Source of the DNA: Acinetobacter brisouii
GTDB lineage: Bacteria > Pseudomonadota > Gammaproteobacteria > Pseudomonadales > Moraxellaceae
Assembly: GCF_008993995.1 (NCBI RefSeq)
Contig: NZ_BKNN01000027.1
Coordinates: 1 to 35,925, forward strand
Direction: 5' to 3'
Length of the DNA stretch: 35,925 nt
In this document: one piece after another, positions 17,717 to 25,826 of the stretch
Position numbering within the stretch: the stretch's first letter is position 1
Layout: the number at the start of each line of letters is the position of its first letter
Made by a program: the position numbers and the translations under genes
Notes under the pieces: model-generated
The model's database searches: none
What the model was told of the DNA's origin: nothing
Seen by the model: the letters and a program-made list of their open reading frames with translations, nothing else

Positions 17717-17872
17717 TTATTTGATGTCCGCCCCAACAGCGAAGACCACACCAATACAAAAGAGAGTGGCGTACAGTGCAAACCAAAACAACAAGTTTTT
17801 AAAGGCTTTGTCAGAAATGCCGCTATCCGCATACTTTTGTACTGGTTTTTTGTTTTCATCATCGTTGTTCAT
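17717..17872 (-). CDS. Small single-helix membrane protein, 51 aa
   Basis: The frame from ATG 17872 to TAA 17717 encodes 51 residues: a charged N-tail (MNNDDENKKPVQKYADSG), then a hydrophobic helix at about residues 27-47 (NLLFWFALYATLFCIGVV), ending ADIK. GAGGA sits about 9 nt before the ATG. The next gene follows after 26 bp. I know no family for it. The coherent membrane segment, ribosome binding site and operon position make it likely real. The N-terminus would stay cytoplasmic by charge. A role as a small membrane partner of the downstream unknown protein is inference. Confidence 0.65.
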   Translation of the reverse strand: MNNDDENKKPVQKYADSGISDKAFKNLLFWFALYATLFCIGVVFAVGADIK

Positions 17873-18193
17873 GTGCGTAATTCCTCAATAGAACTTGCTG
17901 CTATTTTGAGTAGAATGCTGCCTTTTGAGTAGATACAAATCTGTTATAAAAAAATATAACAGATGAGCCATTTTTTAGTGCAGATGCAATTTAAACCGAT
18001 AAAAACCTGACTTTTTGAGTGGGAAATCCCAATAATTTGCGGATTCCTTCCATCAACTGTTATATTTTTTCGTTATTGTTTTGTATCTAACAATTTAACA
18101 TGGTGCTCTGCATCATAACAAAGTCATCATTTACAGAGTATCTGTTATGAATCTTTGCAACCTATTCACTACTCTTGTACAGGGAGGGTGATT
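17873..18193. promoter_or_regulatory. Divergent regulatory gap before the cytochrome bd locus, with an inverted 14-mer pair
   Basis: The 14-mer CTGTTATATTTTTT occurs on the minus strand at 17949-17962 and on the plus strand at 18057-18070. The first copy is also part of a hairpin (arms 17941-17948 and 17955-17962). TGGGA/TCCCA with AA between (18020-18031) is another short inverted repeat. These may be regulator sites for the small membrane protein gene, the cyd locus, or both. No standard gene lies here apart from a possible leader ORF at the right end. Confidence 0.4.
18147..18191 (+). CDS. Possible 14-aa leader peptide before cydA
   Basis: ATG at 18147 opens a 14-codon frame (MNLCNLFTTLVQGG) ending in TGA at 18189-18191, two bases before the cydA ATG. 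The cydA ribosome binding site AGGGAGG lies inside its last codons. The geometry would couple translation of the two. Chance is possible at this length, and no attenuator-like codon run is present. Confidence 0.25.
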   Translation: MNLCNLFTTLVQGG

Positions 18194-18457
18194 ATGGATT
18201 TTGGTTTGAGCGCTTTCGCTTTGGCAAGAATGCAGTTTGCCTTTACCGTTTCTTTTCATATTATTTTTCCTGCGACTTCGATTGGTTTAGCCTGTTTCCT
18301 TGCTGTTTTAGAATGGAAATGGCTGCGTAGCCGCAATCCGCTGTATCAGGACTTGTTTAAGCCGTGGCATTTGCCATGGGCGTCGTGTCTGGCATTGTCA
18401 TGGCATATCAGTTTGGTACCAACTGGAGTGAATTTTCCCGAATTGCAGGTAGTGTGA
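18194..18457 (+). pseudogene. cydA: cydA (CIO-type cytochrome bd subunit I), 5' part, frameshifted
   Basis: The ATG at 18194 has AGGGAGG 6 nt upstream. It encodes a normal subunit I N-terminus, including the first helix with FTVSFHIIFPATSIG and the haem b595 histidine, up to LYQDLFK near residue 56. After that the frame runs into non-homologous residues and stops at 18457. The homologous sequence resumes one frame over as VAFAMGVVSGIVM. Compared with family proteins, about six residues (of the type FWxKIF) are missing at the switch, consistent with a deletion of about 19 nt near 18361. The haem-ligand helix is therefore separated from the rest of the protein. Confidence 0.8.
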
Positions 18458-20358
18458 CAGGCCCGTTACTCACGTATGAAGTGTTAAGCGCCTTTTTCCT
18501 CGAAGCAGGCTTTTTGGGCATCATGATGTTTGGTTGGGGGCGATTCAGTGAAAAATCGCATTTCTTTGCCACGCTCATGGTCGCTATCGGCACATGTATT
18601 TCCATGTTCTGGATTTTATCCTCTAACAGTTGGATGCAAACTCCTCAAGGCATTGCCCTTGAACATGGCATTTTAGTGCCGAAAGACTGGTGGATGATTG
18701 TCTTTAATCCAAGTTTTCCGTATCGCTTTGCACATATGAGCATCGCAGCATTTTTGGTGTCAGGTTTACTGGTCACTGGGTCATCAGCATGGCACTTACT
18801 CAAAGGTCGCCGCGATGCCTTGGTCAAAACCTCATTTTCAATGGGGCTATGGATGGTCTTGCTGACCTCTAGTCTTCAACTGGTGGTGGGAGATCAGCAT
18901 GGTTTAAATACCTTACACCATCAACCTGCCAAACTGGCAGCGACTGAAGGGCATTGGGAAACCAATCATCAACAGCCAATGCCCTTGTTACTGTTTGCTA
19001 TTCCTGACATGCAGCAAGAAAAGAACCATTTTGAACTGGGTGTACCGTATTTGGGTAGCCTGATTTTAACCCATGCAATGAACGGCGCTGTGACAGGTCT
19101 GAAAGATTTCCCGCATGATGAACGTCCAAATGCCTTACTGGTGTTCTGGAGCTTCCGTGTCATGGTATCTATGGGCATGTTGATGGTATTGATGTCGGTA
19201 CTAGCATTATGGCTGCGTTATCGCCAGCGTTTATATGACAGTCGTGGCTTTCTGCGCTTTGCCATGCTGATGGGCGCAAGTGGCTATATTGCCTTACTGG
19301 CAGGTTGGGTGACGACCGAAGTTGGGCGCCAGCCGTGGGTGGTATATGGCTTACTAAAAACCATTGATGGTTTATCGCATCAGGTATCTGCACCACAGGT
19401 GGGACTGAGCCTGACGATTTTTGTGGTGGTGTATAGCATTGTGTTCGGCATCGGGATTTTATTTCCTGTCGTGACTGACAAGCAGCAACGTGACGTAATG
19501 ATGAATACGGTTGCGCCCGTGTGGGATGGCAATGAAACATGGATGGTGTTGGGTGGAGCGGGGTTATATGCTGCATTTCCACTGGTGTATTCGATGGTAC
19601 TGTCAGCACTGTATTTACCGATTATGTTTATGTTGGTTGCACTGATTTTTCGCGGTGTGGCATTTGAGTTTCGTTTTAAGGCACATCGTAGTCGCTATTT
19701 GTGGGATTTGGGGTTTACTTGGGATTCGGTACTTGCCAGTTTCTTTCAAGGGATGATTTTAGGCGCTTATATTCAGGGAATCCATCCACAGCAAGAGGCT
19801 TGGGACTGGTTGACGCCTTTTTCTGTCTTTACAGGTTTTGGCGTGGTCTTGGTTTATGCGGCTTTGGGCTGTGCATGGCTGATCATGAAAACCGAAACTG
19901 ATCTTCAGCAACGCATGTATCAATTGATGCCCAAACTCCTGCTAGGATTGCTGATAATTTTCCTTGGCGTCAGTATTTATACGCCGTTGCAACATGCTGA
20001 AATTGCAACACGCTGGTTTAGCACACCAAATATTTATTATTTAAGTGCTGTGCCTGTCTTGGTGATTTTTGTGAGTTATCAACTGTATCGTGCCTGTCAA
20101 CGTCACCTAGAACATCAACCGTTTATGTATATGCTCGCGTTGGTGACGCTTGCTTATATCGGTTTTCTGATTAGCCTGTGGCCCAATATCATTCCGCCAT
20201 CTGTCACGATTTGGCAGGCAGCCGCGCCGTATAGCAGTCAACTGTTTGCGTTGATTGGCGCATGTATTTTATTGCCGATTATCTTGGTGTACACAGCTTT
20301 GGCGTATTGGGTATTTAAAGACAAAGTGCGTATTGGTGATGAGGGTTATCATGACTAA
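18364..20358 (+). pseudogene. cydB: Fused cydA 3' part and 5'-truncated cydB (cytochrome bd oxidase)
   Basis: This 664-residue frame starts at an internal GTG. Residues 1-365 are cyanide-insensitive-type subunit I: GDQHG with the b558 histidine, a short Q-loop, and GWVTTEVGRQPW. Then SIVFGIGI runs directly into LFPVVTDKQQRDVMMNTV, which is subunit II from about its residue 30 onward, continuing with APVWDGNETW to the normal C-terminus. The subunit I tail, the gap between genes and the first subunit II helix are gone, consistent with an in-frame deletion of a few hundred bases. The hybrid helix would place the following loop on the wrong membrane side. With the upstream frameshift, a working quinol oxidase is unlikely. 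Confidence 0.8.
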
Positions 20359-20482
20359 ACGACTGCAACTCAAACAATGGCAATGGTTTATTGTATTATG
20401 GCTATTCGGCTTTTTGAGTTTGGCTGTCATTGCGGGAATTTTCCGTAGTTTATTGCTACTCGCCAAAGCCAGTTTGCACTAA
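20351..20482 (+). CDS. DUF2474 / CydX-like small cytochrome bd subunit
   Basis: The 43-residue protein (MTKRLQLKQWQWFIVLWLFG, then a hydrophobic run) has one membrane helix and a basic N-tail. This is the pattern of DUF2474 proteins that follow cioAB-type operons and of CydX-like accessory subunits stabilising cytochrome bd. The start overlaps the end of cydB by 8 bp, and GAGGG lies just upstream. The frame is intact although its partner genes are broken, which suggests that the damage to cydAB is recent. Confidence 0.8.
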   Translation: MTKRLQLKQWQWFIVLWLFGFLSLAVIAGIFRSLLLLAKASLH

Positions 20483-20579
20483 AACAACAGCGAAGTTTCT
20501 TTTATCGGGTTTGTCTTAAACGCATAAAGTACGATGAAAGAAGCCATCATTTTCCAACTTTGGGTTTGCCTTATCAATT

Positions 20580-21995
20580 ATGTATAAATCAGAACAACTG
20601 GCGCGTAGCATACGAGCACTTATTGAAAATGGTTCATGGCAAGCCCACAGTAAACTTCCATCTTTGCGTGAACAGGTGCAGCGTTCAGGTTTTAGTTTAA
20701 TGACGGTGCTGAATGCCTATCAGGAGCTTGAAGCGCAGGGCTTGGTCTATTCCAAACAGAAATCAGGTTATTTTGTCGCAGGGAATTTGGCGACACAGGA
20801 ACTGGCGCATCATCCTGAAACCAGTCTTAATGATCATATTGAAATTAACTCTCAGGTGTTTAATTTCTTAAAAGCCATGCAGGATGAGGATGTTGTGCCG
20901 CTCGGTTCGGCATTTCCTTGTTCAGATTTGCTCTATAACAGCAAGCTCATGCAGATTATCGCGCAACACGCCAAGCGTAAACGCAGCTACTTAAACTCGG
21001 ACAGTATGCCACCAGGCAATCTGGAACTGCGCAAAATTATTGCGAGCCGTTACAGCTTGCAAGGCATTCCAACCGATGCCAATGATATTGTGATTACTTC
21101 AGGGGCATTGGAAGCGCTTAATCTTTCCCTGCAAGCGCTGACCAAAGCAGGCGATTATATCCTGTTGCAACAAAATATCTTCTACGGCGCATGGCAAGCC
21201 GCAGAACGTCTTGGTTTGAAGGTCATTACCATTCCTGAGCATCCGCAACATGGCTTTGATCTGGCATCTTTTGAAGCAGCATTGAATCAATACCCAATTA
21301 AAGTCTGCTGGCTAATGCTGAATACACACAATCCGATTGGCTTTACCGTCAGCAATGAAATCAAGTTTGAAATTGCCAAATTACTGCATGAACATCAGGT
21401 CTATCTGATCGAAGATGATGTTTATCAGGAATTGTACTACGGCGTACAAAAACCCTTACCAATGAAATACTTTGACCAGCATAACTACGTGCTGCATTGT
21501 TCTTCATTTTCCAAAACCATCGGGATGGGGACACGCATTGGCTGGGTACATGTGGGTAAATTTTCCAATGCTATTCAGCACTTACAACTGATGAGTACCT
21601 TATCTGCCAGTACGCTCGTACAACACGCTTTAGTTGATTTTTTGTCGAGTCATCATTATGAAAAACATTTGCGACAATTACGCTTGCAGCTCGAACACAA
21701 CAAACAGGCGTTTTATCAGTTTTTAAAGGCGCATTTATCTCAAGATTGTGAAATTTATTATTATTCCAGTGGTTATTTTTTATGGATTAAATTGCCTGAG
21801 CATGTGAATAGTACGGTTTTATATCAACAGCTATTACAACAACGTATTGCCATCGCACCCAGTAGTTTGTTTCGCCTAGATATTTCTTCACAGAATTTTA
21901 TTCGGATTAATTGCTCATTCGATCTGGATTTATCCATGCAACAAGCACTGCTACAAGTTATTTATTTAATTCAACATCAATCAGATGACTGTTAA
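20580..21995 (+). CDS. MocR-type transcriptional regulator (GntR HTH plus aminotransferase-like domain)
   Basis: The 471-residue protein has a GntR winged-helix domain (residues 1-70; SKLPSLREQVQRSGFSLMTVLNAYQELEAQGL). A fold-type I aminotransferase-like domain follows, with TSGALEALNLSL, EDDVYQEL, and SSFSKTIGMGTRIGW holding the PLP lysine. MocR regulators usually bind PLP or an amine-PLP adduct and control vitamin B6, amine or amino-acid genes. It follows the cyd locus after 97 bp on the same strand, but no target is apparent. A clear terminator follows. No strong ribosome binding site precedes the ATG. Confidence 0.88.
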   Translation: MYKSEQLARSIRALIENGSWQAHSKLPSLREQVQRSGFSLMTVLNAYQELEAQGLVYSKQKSGYFVAGNLATQELAHHPETSLNDHIEINSQVFNFLKAMQDEDVVPLGSAFPCSDLLYNSKLMQIIAQHAKRKRSYLNSDSMPPGNLELRKIIASRYSLQGIPTDANDIVITSGALEALNLSLQALTKAGDYILLQQNIFYGAWQAAERLGLKVITIPEHPQHGFDLASFEAALNQYPIKVCWLMLNTHNPIGFTVSNEIKFEIAKLLHEHQVYLIEDDVYQELYYGVQKPLPMKYFDQHNYVLHCSSFSKTIGMGTRIGWVHVGKFSNAIQHLQLMSTLSASTLVQHALVDFLSSHHYEKHLRQLRLQLEHNKQAFYQFLKAHLSQDCEIYYYSSGYFLWIKLPEHVNSTVLYQQLLQQRIAIAPSSLFRLDISSQNFIRINCSFDLDLSMQQALLQVIYLIQHQSDDC

Positions 21996-22094
21996 GTCTA
22001 TAAAAATCATTTTCGATAATTTGACTGGAAAATGTATCCCATATATATTTCAACCACTTTTTAGGATATATACGCTGTAGTTTCCTAATTTTCA

Positions 22095-22126
22095 ACCATA
22101 TAGTCTTATGACTATATGGTTTTTTT
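22095..22126 (+). terminator. Rho-independent terminator after the first MocR gene
   Basis: ACCATATAGTC (22095-22105) pairs perfectly with GACTATATGGT (22110-22120) around TTAT, followed by a T-run to 22126. It ends plus-strand transcription before the convergent acetyltransferase gene. Confidence 0.9.
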
Positions 22127-22153
22127 ATGCTTAAAATAACCATAATTGGCATT

Positions 22154-22768
22154 TCATTCTTGAGTATCAAGAAATGCCAATAATGCATCAACATCCTCTG
22201 ATTGAAGTTTTTCTCTGATTTTTAAAAAGACTTTTTCATCCAGATCATAAATTTTTGCAGAGCACAGCTTTTCTATTGCATCGGTTGGGAAACGATATTT
22301 AATAATTTTGGCAGGAACACCAGCAACTACGGCATAAGCAGGGACATCTTTAGTGACGACAGCACCCGTTGCCACCACAGCACCTTCACCCAATGTTACA
22401 CCTTGCATAATCATGGCTCGACTTCCAATCCAGCAACCATCACCAATGATCGTATCGCCTGCGGGGAGAAAACTGCGGGTATCGAACGGGAAAGCAGCAA
22501 TCCAGTCCGTACGGTGCAACTGGTTCCCACCCATCATAATCACGCATTCAGCACCAAAGCTGACAAAATTACCAATATAGAGCTGATCAATCGGGCGTTC
22601 TACAGTCGAAGGTTTGTCATGTAAATAGCGAACGACACAGCGTTCAAATCCACTGTCCCAATATGCACTGTAATAACTGTAATTCCCTCGAATATGGATG
22701 TTAGGATTTTTTACGGTTTTTGAAATAAATTCAAATTCACACCAGTGCTTTACAGGGGAGTCTTGCAT
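22154..22768 (-). CDS. CatB-related xenobiotic O-acetyltransferase (left-handed beta-helix)
   Basis: The 204-residue protein belongs to the hexapeptide xenobiotic acyltransferase group. [14 protein letters not shown] is at the start, and [13 protein letters not shown] carries the catalytic histidine. Hexapeptide repeats run through [35 protein letters not shown], then [15 protein letters not shown]. Family members acetylate chloramphenicol or streptogramin A, but many chromosomal relatives have unknown acceptors, so resistance should not be assumed. The gene is monocistronic. Three copies of TAGATCA lie just upstream. Confidence 0.88.
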   Translation of the reverse strand: MQDSPVKHWCEFEFISKTVKNPNIHIRGNYSYYSAYWDSGFERCVVRYLHDKPSTVERPIDQLYIGNFVSFGAECVIMMGGNQLHRTDWIAAFPFDTRSFLPAGDTIIGDGCWIGSRAMIMQGVTLGEGAVVATGAVVTKDVPAYAVVAGVPAKIIKYRFPTDAIEKLCSAKIYDLDEKVFLKIREKLQSEDVDALLAFLDTQE

Positions 22769-22778
22769 GACGTCAGAT

Positions 22779-22828
22779 TAGATCAATCAAAATAGATCAT
22801 TGATTTTACATGGTCTGTAGATAGATCA
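22779..22828. repeat. Three TAGATCA heptamers upstream of the acetyltransferase gene
   Basis: TAGATCA occurs at 22779-22785, 22793-22799 and 22822-22828, all on the plus strand, within 60 bp upstream of the minus-strand start codon at 22768. They could be regulator half-sites. Chance is possible in this AT-rich gap. Confidence 0.3.
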
Positions 22829-22883
22829 CTATTTTAAAGCATCAAACATCGCAATAATTTGATCGACAACTATACGGACTTTA

Positions 22884-22914
22884 CAGATAAAGTGCTTTCA
22901 AAGTACTTTATCTG
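22884..22914. other. Long perfect hairpin 13 bp past the GNAT stop codon
   Basis: CAGATAAAGT (22884-22893) pairs with ACTTTATCTG (22905-22914), and the interior CTTT/AAAG can extend the stem. No T-run follows on either strand. It is placed as a 3'-end structure of the minus-strand GNAT/PaiB operon, probably a terminator variant or stabiliser. Confidence 0.5.
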
Positions 22915-22926
22915 CTCCTCACGACG

Positions 22927-23511
22927 TTAACTTAATTTAAATTCTAAATTGCGTCTGACCGCAGGCCACTCACTTCGCAAAATACTGTAGACATAGGTAT
23001 CTCGTAAAATATCATCTTTCACAATCTGATGGCTTCTTAATATACCATCCAGTTTGGCACCTAAACGCTCAATCGCTGTACGGCTTTTAAAATTAAAGGA
23101 TGATGTACGGAATTCAACCGCAATACAGTTCAAAACCTCAAAAGCATGGCTCAGCAAGAGTTGTTTGGCTTCGGTATTGACGGCACTCCGTTGTGCTGAT
23201 TGACAATACCACGTCGAGCCAATTTCCAGACGACGGTGTGAAGCCTCAATATTCATGAAACTGGTCATGCCTAAAACCTTACCACTTTGGCGCTCAAACA
23301 CTGTAAAAGGCAGCATTTGACCTTGCTGTTGCAGTGCTAAACGCCTTTGAATTTCAGCCAGCATATTTTCTGGGCTTGGAATGAAAGTGAACCACAGTTT
23401 CCATAACTCACCATCTTGTACGGCTTCACTCAACTCAACATGATGCGATTCATCGAGTGGTTTTAAAATGACATGCTGCCCAAGTAATGTCACTGGCTTG
23501 ATCCATTGCAT
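22927..23511 (-). CDS. GNAT acetyltransferase, RimJ/RimL-like
   Basis: The 194-residue protein begins MQWIKPVTLLGQHVILKPL, and the order of parts follows GNAT acetyltransferases of the RimJ/RimL type. FTVFERQSGKVLGMTSFMNI and HRRLEIGSTWY form the core strands, and FNFKSRTAIERLGAKLDG is the C-terminal conserved segment. It would transfer acetyl from acetyl-CoA to an amine, possibly a protein N-terminus or a small molecule. The start at 23511 is backed by GAGGA about 8 nt upstream; the longer frame overlaps the paiB-like gene. It lies 22 bp after that gene and the pair should be one operon. Confidence 0.85.
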   Translation of the reverse strand: MQWIKPVTLLGQHVILKPLDESHHVELSEAVQDGELWKLWFTFIPSPENMLAEIQRRLALQQQGQMLPFTVFERQSGKVLGMTSFMNIEASHRRLEIGSTWYCQSAQRSAVNTEAKQLLLSHAFEVLNCIAVEFRTSSFNFKSRTAIERLGAKLDGILRSHQIVKDDILRDTYVYSILRSEWPAVRRNLEFKLS

Positions 23512-23533
23512 AGTGGATTCCTCAATTTGTTCT

Positions 23534-24184
23534 TTATTCACATGACTGTTTTATTTTTGATACAGCAACTTGATGCATGGCATCACCGATAATTTGTTGC
23601 CCCTTTGCTGTTAAGGCATTGGCAACCCCTAAAATATCCCGATACTCTTTGTTCTGACCAAGTTTGGCTTTGCCTTGCAATCGGGTGATTGCGATTTCAA
23701 TCCCCACAATGGCTTTTAGCATGGGTTCTAAATAGTCTTTTGGTGCATCTGACATTTTCCAAGGTTCAGCTTGTGTGGCTTCATGTGTACGCGTTAAGCG
23801 TGCGACCACACCTCGAACATAGCGTTCATCATCGCGGATTTTTACAGTGCCGTATGCATGTACCGCCTTGTAGTTCCACGTTGGAACTTGCTGATGATGT
23901 TCATGTTTACTCGGATACCAATTGGGGGAGATATAGGCATCGCCTGCCCGAAATACCACCAGTACCTCATCGCCGTCTTGAATATCTTGCCAGACAGGAT
24001 TATTTCTCGACACATGTGCGTGTAATATCCCAAGCTCAGATTGCTCTATGCTGAGTTCAAAAGGAATGTGATTTGCATCTAAACCACTGTTGCCGTGCGT
24101 AAATAAAATGCCTAATGCGTGCTGTTTAATCAGTTGATGCATGACATCAATATTTGGAATTTCAAAATCTGCGGGAATATACAT
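23534..24184 (-). CDS. PaiB-like FMN-binding protein
   Basis: The 216-residue protein begins MYIPADFEI and has the split-barrel flavin-binding fold of the PaiB family (annotated as FMN-binding negative transcriptional regulators). Recognisable parts are ILFTHGNSGLDANHIPFEL, GILHAHVSRNNPVW, YISPNWYPSKHEHHQQVPTWNY, and AIVGIEIAITRLQGKAKLGQN. In Bacillus, PaiB acts with the PaiA acetyltransferase, and here too a GNAT gene follows. The start at 24184 gives the usual family N-terminus, although no strong ribosome binding site is seen. It is divergent from a MocR-type regulator that may control it. Confidence 0.88.
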   Translation of the reverse strand: MYIPADFEIPNIDVMHQLIKQHALGILFTHGNSGLDANHIPFELSIEQSELGILHAHVSRNNPVWQDIQDGDEVLVVFRAGDAYISPNWYPSKHEHHQQVPTWNYKAVHAYGTVKIRDDERYVRGVVARLTRTHEATQAEPWKMSDAPKDYLEPMLKAIVGIEIAITRLQGKAKLGQNKEYRDILGVANALTAKGQQIIGDAMHQVAVSKIKQSCE

Positions 24185-24251
24185 GGCTACACGTACTCTT
24201 TTAATGTGGCTCAACCAAACATGAGGTTATTGTTGTAAATTTCCGCGATTC

Positions 24252-24297
24252 ACTGGATTATTAAAAGAACCAGTTTATTTTATTTTAACTAGACCAG
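24252..24297. promoter_or_regulatory. Candidate MocR binding half-sites in the divergent gap
   Basis: ACTGG at 24252-24256 is the reverse complement of the overlapping CCAGT at 24270-24274, and ACCAG is repeated at 24269-24273 and 24293-24297 (24 bp apart). One inverted and two direct half-sites is the usual layout for MocR/PdxR operators. The last half-site touches the start codon of the regulator gene, so autorepression is plausible. Confidence 0.4.
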
Positions 24298-24301
24298 AAT
24301 T

Positions 24302-25777
24302 ATGGCAAGAATTGCAAAAGTGATTGATCTTCCCTCAATTATTAAATTGAATAAAGCTGAAGGTAAGATTAGCGCACAACTGATTCAAATTTTGAGAGAA
24401 GCGGTACAACAAGGCAATTTACAGGCAGGTGATCCGCTACCTGCTTCGCGTGAACTGGCTAAAACTTTAGGGATCGCTCGCGGTACGATTATTGAAACCT
24501 ATGATCAACTGATTGCTGAAGGTGTCCTTGAAGCGCGAGCACGTCAAGGAACATTTGTTTCACATATACTCAAAAGCCCAAGTTCTCAGGCGACATCTAT
24601 CCAATCTATAGATAGTGATAATTTGATTGATGCAGCACAAGCCTATGCTAAAATTTTCAAAGAATTTAAGCCTTTAGCGCATCGTCCATTTGCCGTTTCT
24701 GTTCCTATAGGTCGTACGCAACCTCGTGATGTTTGGCGCAAATTTGGCAATCGCTTTCGTGCACGTGGTGTAGCAGCACCTTCTGGCTATGATGATCCTC
24801 AAGGGGTCTATGCGCTCCGTTCGGCAATTGCTGACTATGTTCGGCGCTCGCGCTCGGTGCAGTGTGAACCTGAGCAAATTGTGATTACCAGTGGGATTCA
24901 ACAAGCACTGTATCTTTGTAGCCAAATCTTATTGACCAAGCATGATGCTGTTTGGGTTGAAGACCCAGCTTATCGTGGTACAACGGCGATTCTGGAAAAT
25001 TCGTTGCAGCATCTACAGATCAGCCGTATTCCTGTCGATGAAGATGGGATTTTAGTCCATACAGGGATTGAACTTGCACCTCATGCACGAGCTGCCTTTG
25101 TTACGCCTTCGCATCAATATCCACTCGGTATGCCCATGAGTTTGGCTCGACGCGCTGAACTGGTTGAATGGGCAAAACAGCAACGCGCGTGGATCATTGA
25201 AGATGATTATGACAGCGAGCTTCGCTATATCGGTCAGCCTTTTCCTGCACTGCATGCAATGGCACCTGATCGGGTCATTTATCTCGGTACTTTTAGTAAA
25301 GTTCTTTTTCCATCGTTAAGACTGGGCTATGTTGTCTTGCCCAAAGTCTTGGTTGCAGCTTTTTGCGGTCTTCGTGCATTGATTGACCGTCATCCTCCTT
25401 CTGCGGATCAGCATGTGCTGGCTGCATTTATACAAGAAGGTTATTTAGAGCGACACATTCGCCGTATTCGTCATGTATATGCTGAAAATCGCCAACAGAT
25501 TATTCAACTGATTGATCGCTATATTCCCAAAACACAGGCTTTTATTGAGTCGGGGGATCAGGGTATGCATATGGTACTTTGGTTCACAAATTCTGTAGAT
25601 GATCTAAAAATTGCACGATTAGCAGGTGAATCTGGTGTTTCGGTCAAGGCAATATCGCCTACTTTTTCTGAAGCAAGTCGGCGATCTGGTTTGATTTTAG
25701 GATTAGGGGATTTCGATGTAGATCAATTAGAACAAGCCATTCAGATTTTATCTAAGCTGATCAATGACGAACATTAA
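24302..25777 (+). CDS. MocR/PdxR-type transcriptional regulator
   Basis: The 491-residue protein has an N-terminal GntR winged helix (residues 15-85; AGDPLPASRELAKTLGIARGTIIETYDQL) and an aminotransferase-like domain. That domain contains ITSGIQQALYL, DDYDSELRY, and YLGTFSKVLFPSLRLGYVV with the PLP lysine. It is closer to PdxR than the other MocR gene 2.3 kb upstream. Regulators of this kind sense PLP. It lies divergently next to the PaiB-like and GNAT genes, which are its likely targets. There is almost no ribosome binding site before the ATG, so translation may be leaderless or weak. Confidence 0.88.
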   Translation: MARIAKVIDLPSIIKLNKAEGKISAQLIQILREAVQQGNLQAGDPLPASRELAKTLGIARGTIIETYDQLIAEGVLEARARQGTFVSHILKSPSSQATSIQSIDSDNLIDAAQAYAKIFKEFKPLAHRPFAVSVPIGRTQPRDVWRKFGNRFRARGVAAPSGYDDPQGVYALRSAIADYVRRSRSVQCEPEQIVITSGIQQALYLCSQILLTKHDAVWVEDPAYRGTTAILENSLQHLQISRIPVDEDGILVHTGIELAPHARAAFVTPSHQYPLGMPMSLARRAELVEWAKQQRAWIIEDDYDSELRYIGQPFPALHAMAPDRVIYLGTFSKVLFPSLRLGYVVLPKVLVAAFCGLRALIDRHPPSADQHVLAAFIQEGYLERHIRRIRHVYAENRQQIIQLIDRYIPKTQAFIESGDQGMHMVLWFTNSVDDLKIARLAGESGVSVKAISPTFSEASRRSGLILGLGDFDVDQLEQAIQILSKLINDEH

Positions 25778-25826
25778 AAAAATAGTTTTCACTCAAATCC
25801 CAATCTGTAATAGTGCTGTTTTAGGG

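Noticed and set aside
17693-17932. A plus-strand ORF opposite the 51-aa gene
   Set aside because: It lacks a ribosome binding site and covers the better-supported minus-strand gene and its promoter.
18361-18457. A sequencing error explaining the cydA frameshift
   Set aside because: The missing part covers about six codons and the site is not a homopolymer, so a simple indel error is unlikely; raw reads would still be the final test.
22154-22768. A chloramphenicol or streptogramin resistance gene
   Set aside because: The fold is right, but many chromosomal CatB-like proteins do not confer resistance and there is no cassette or mobile context.
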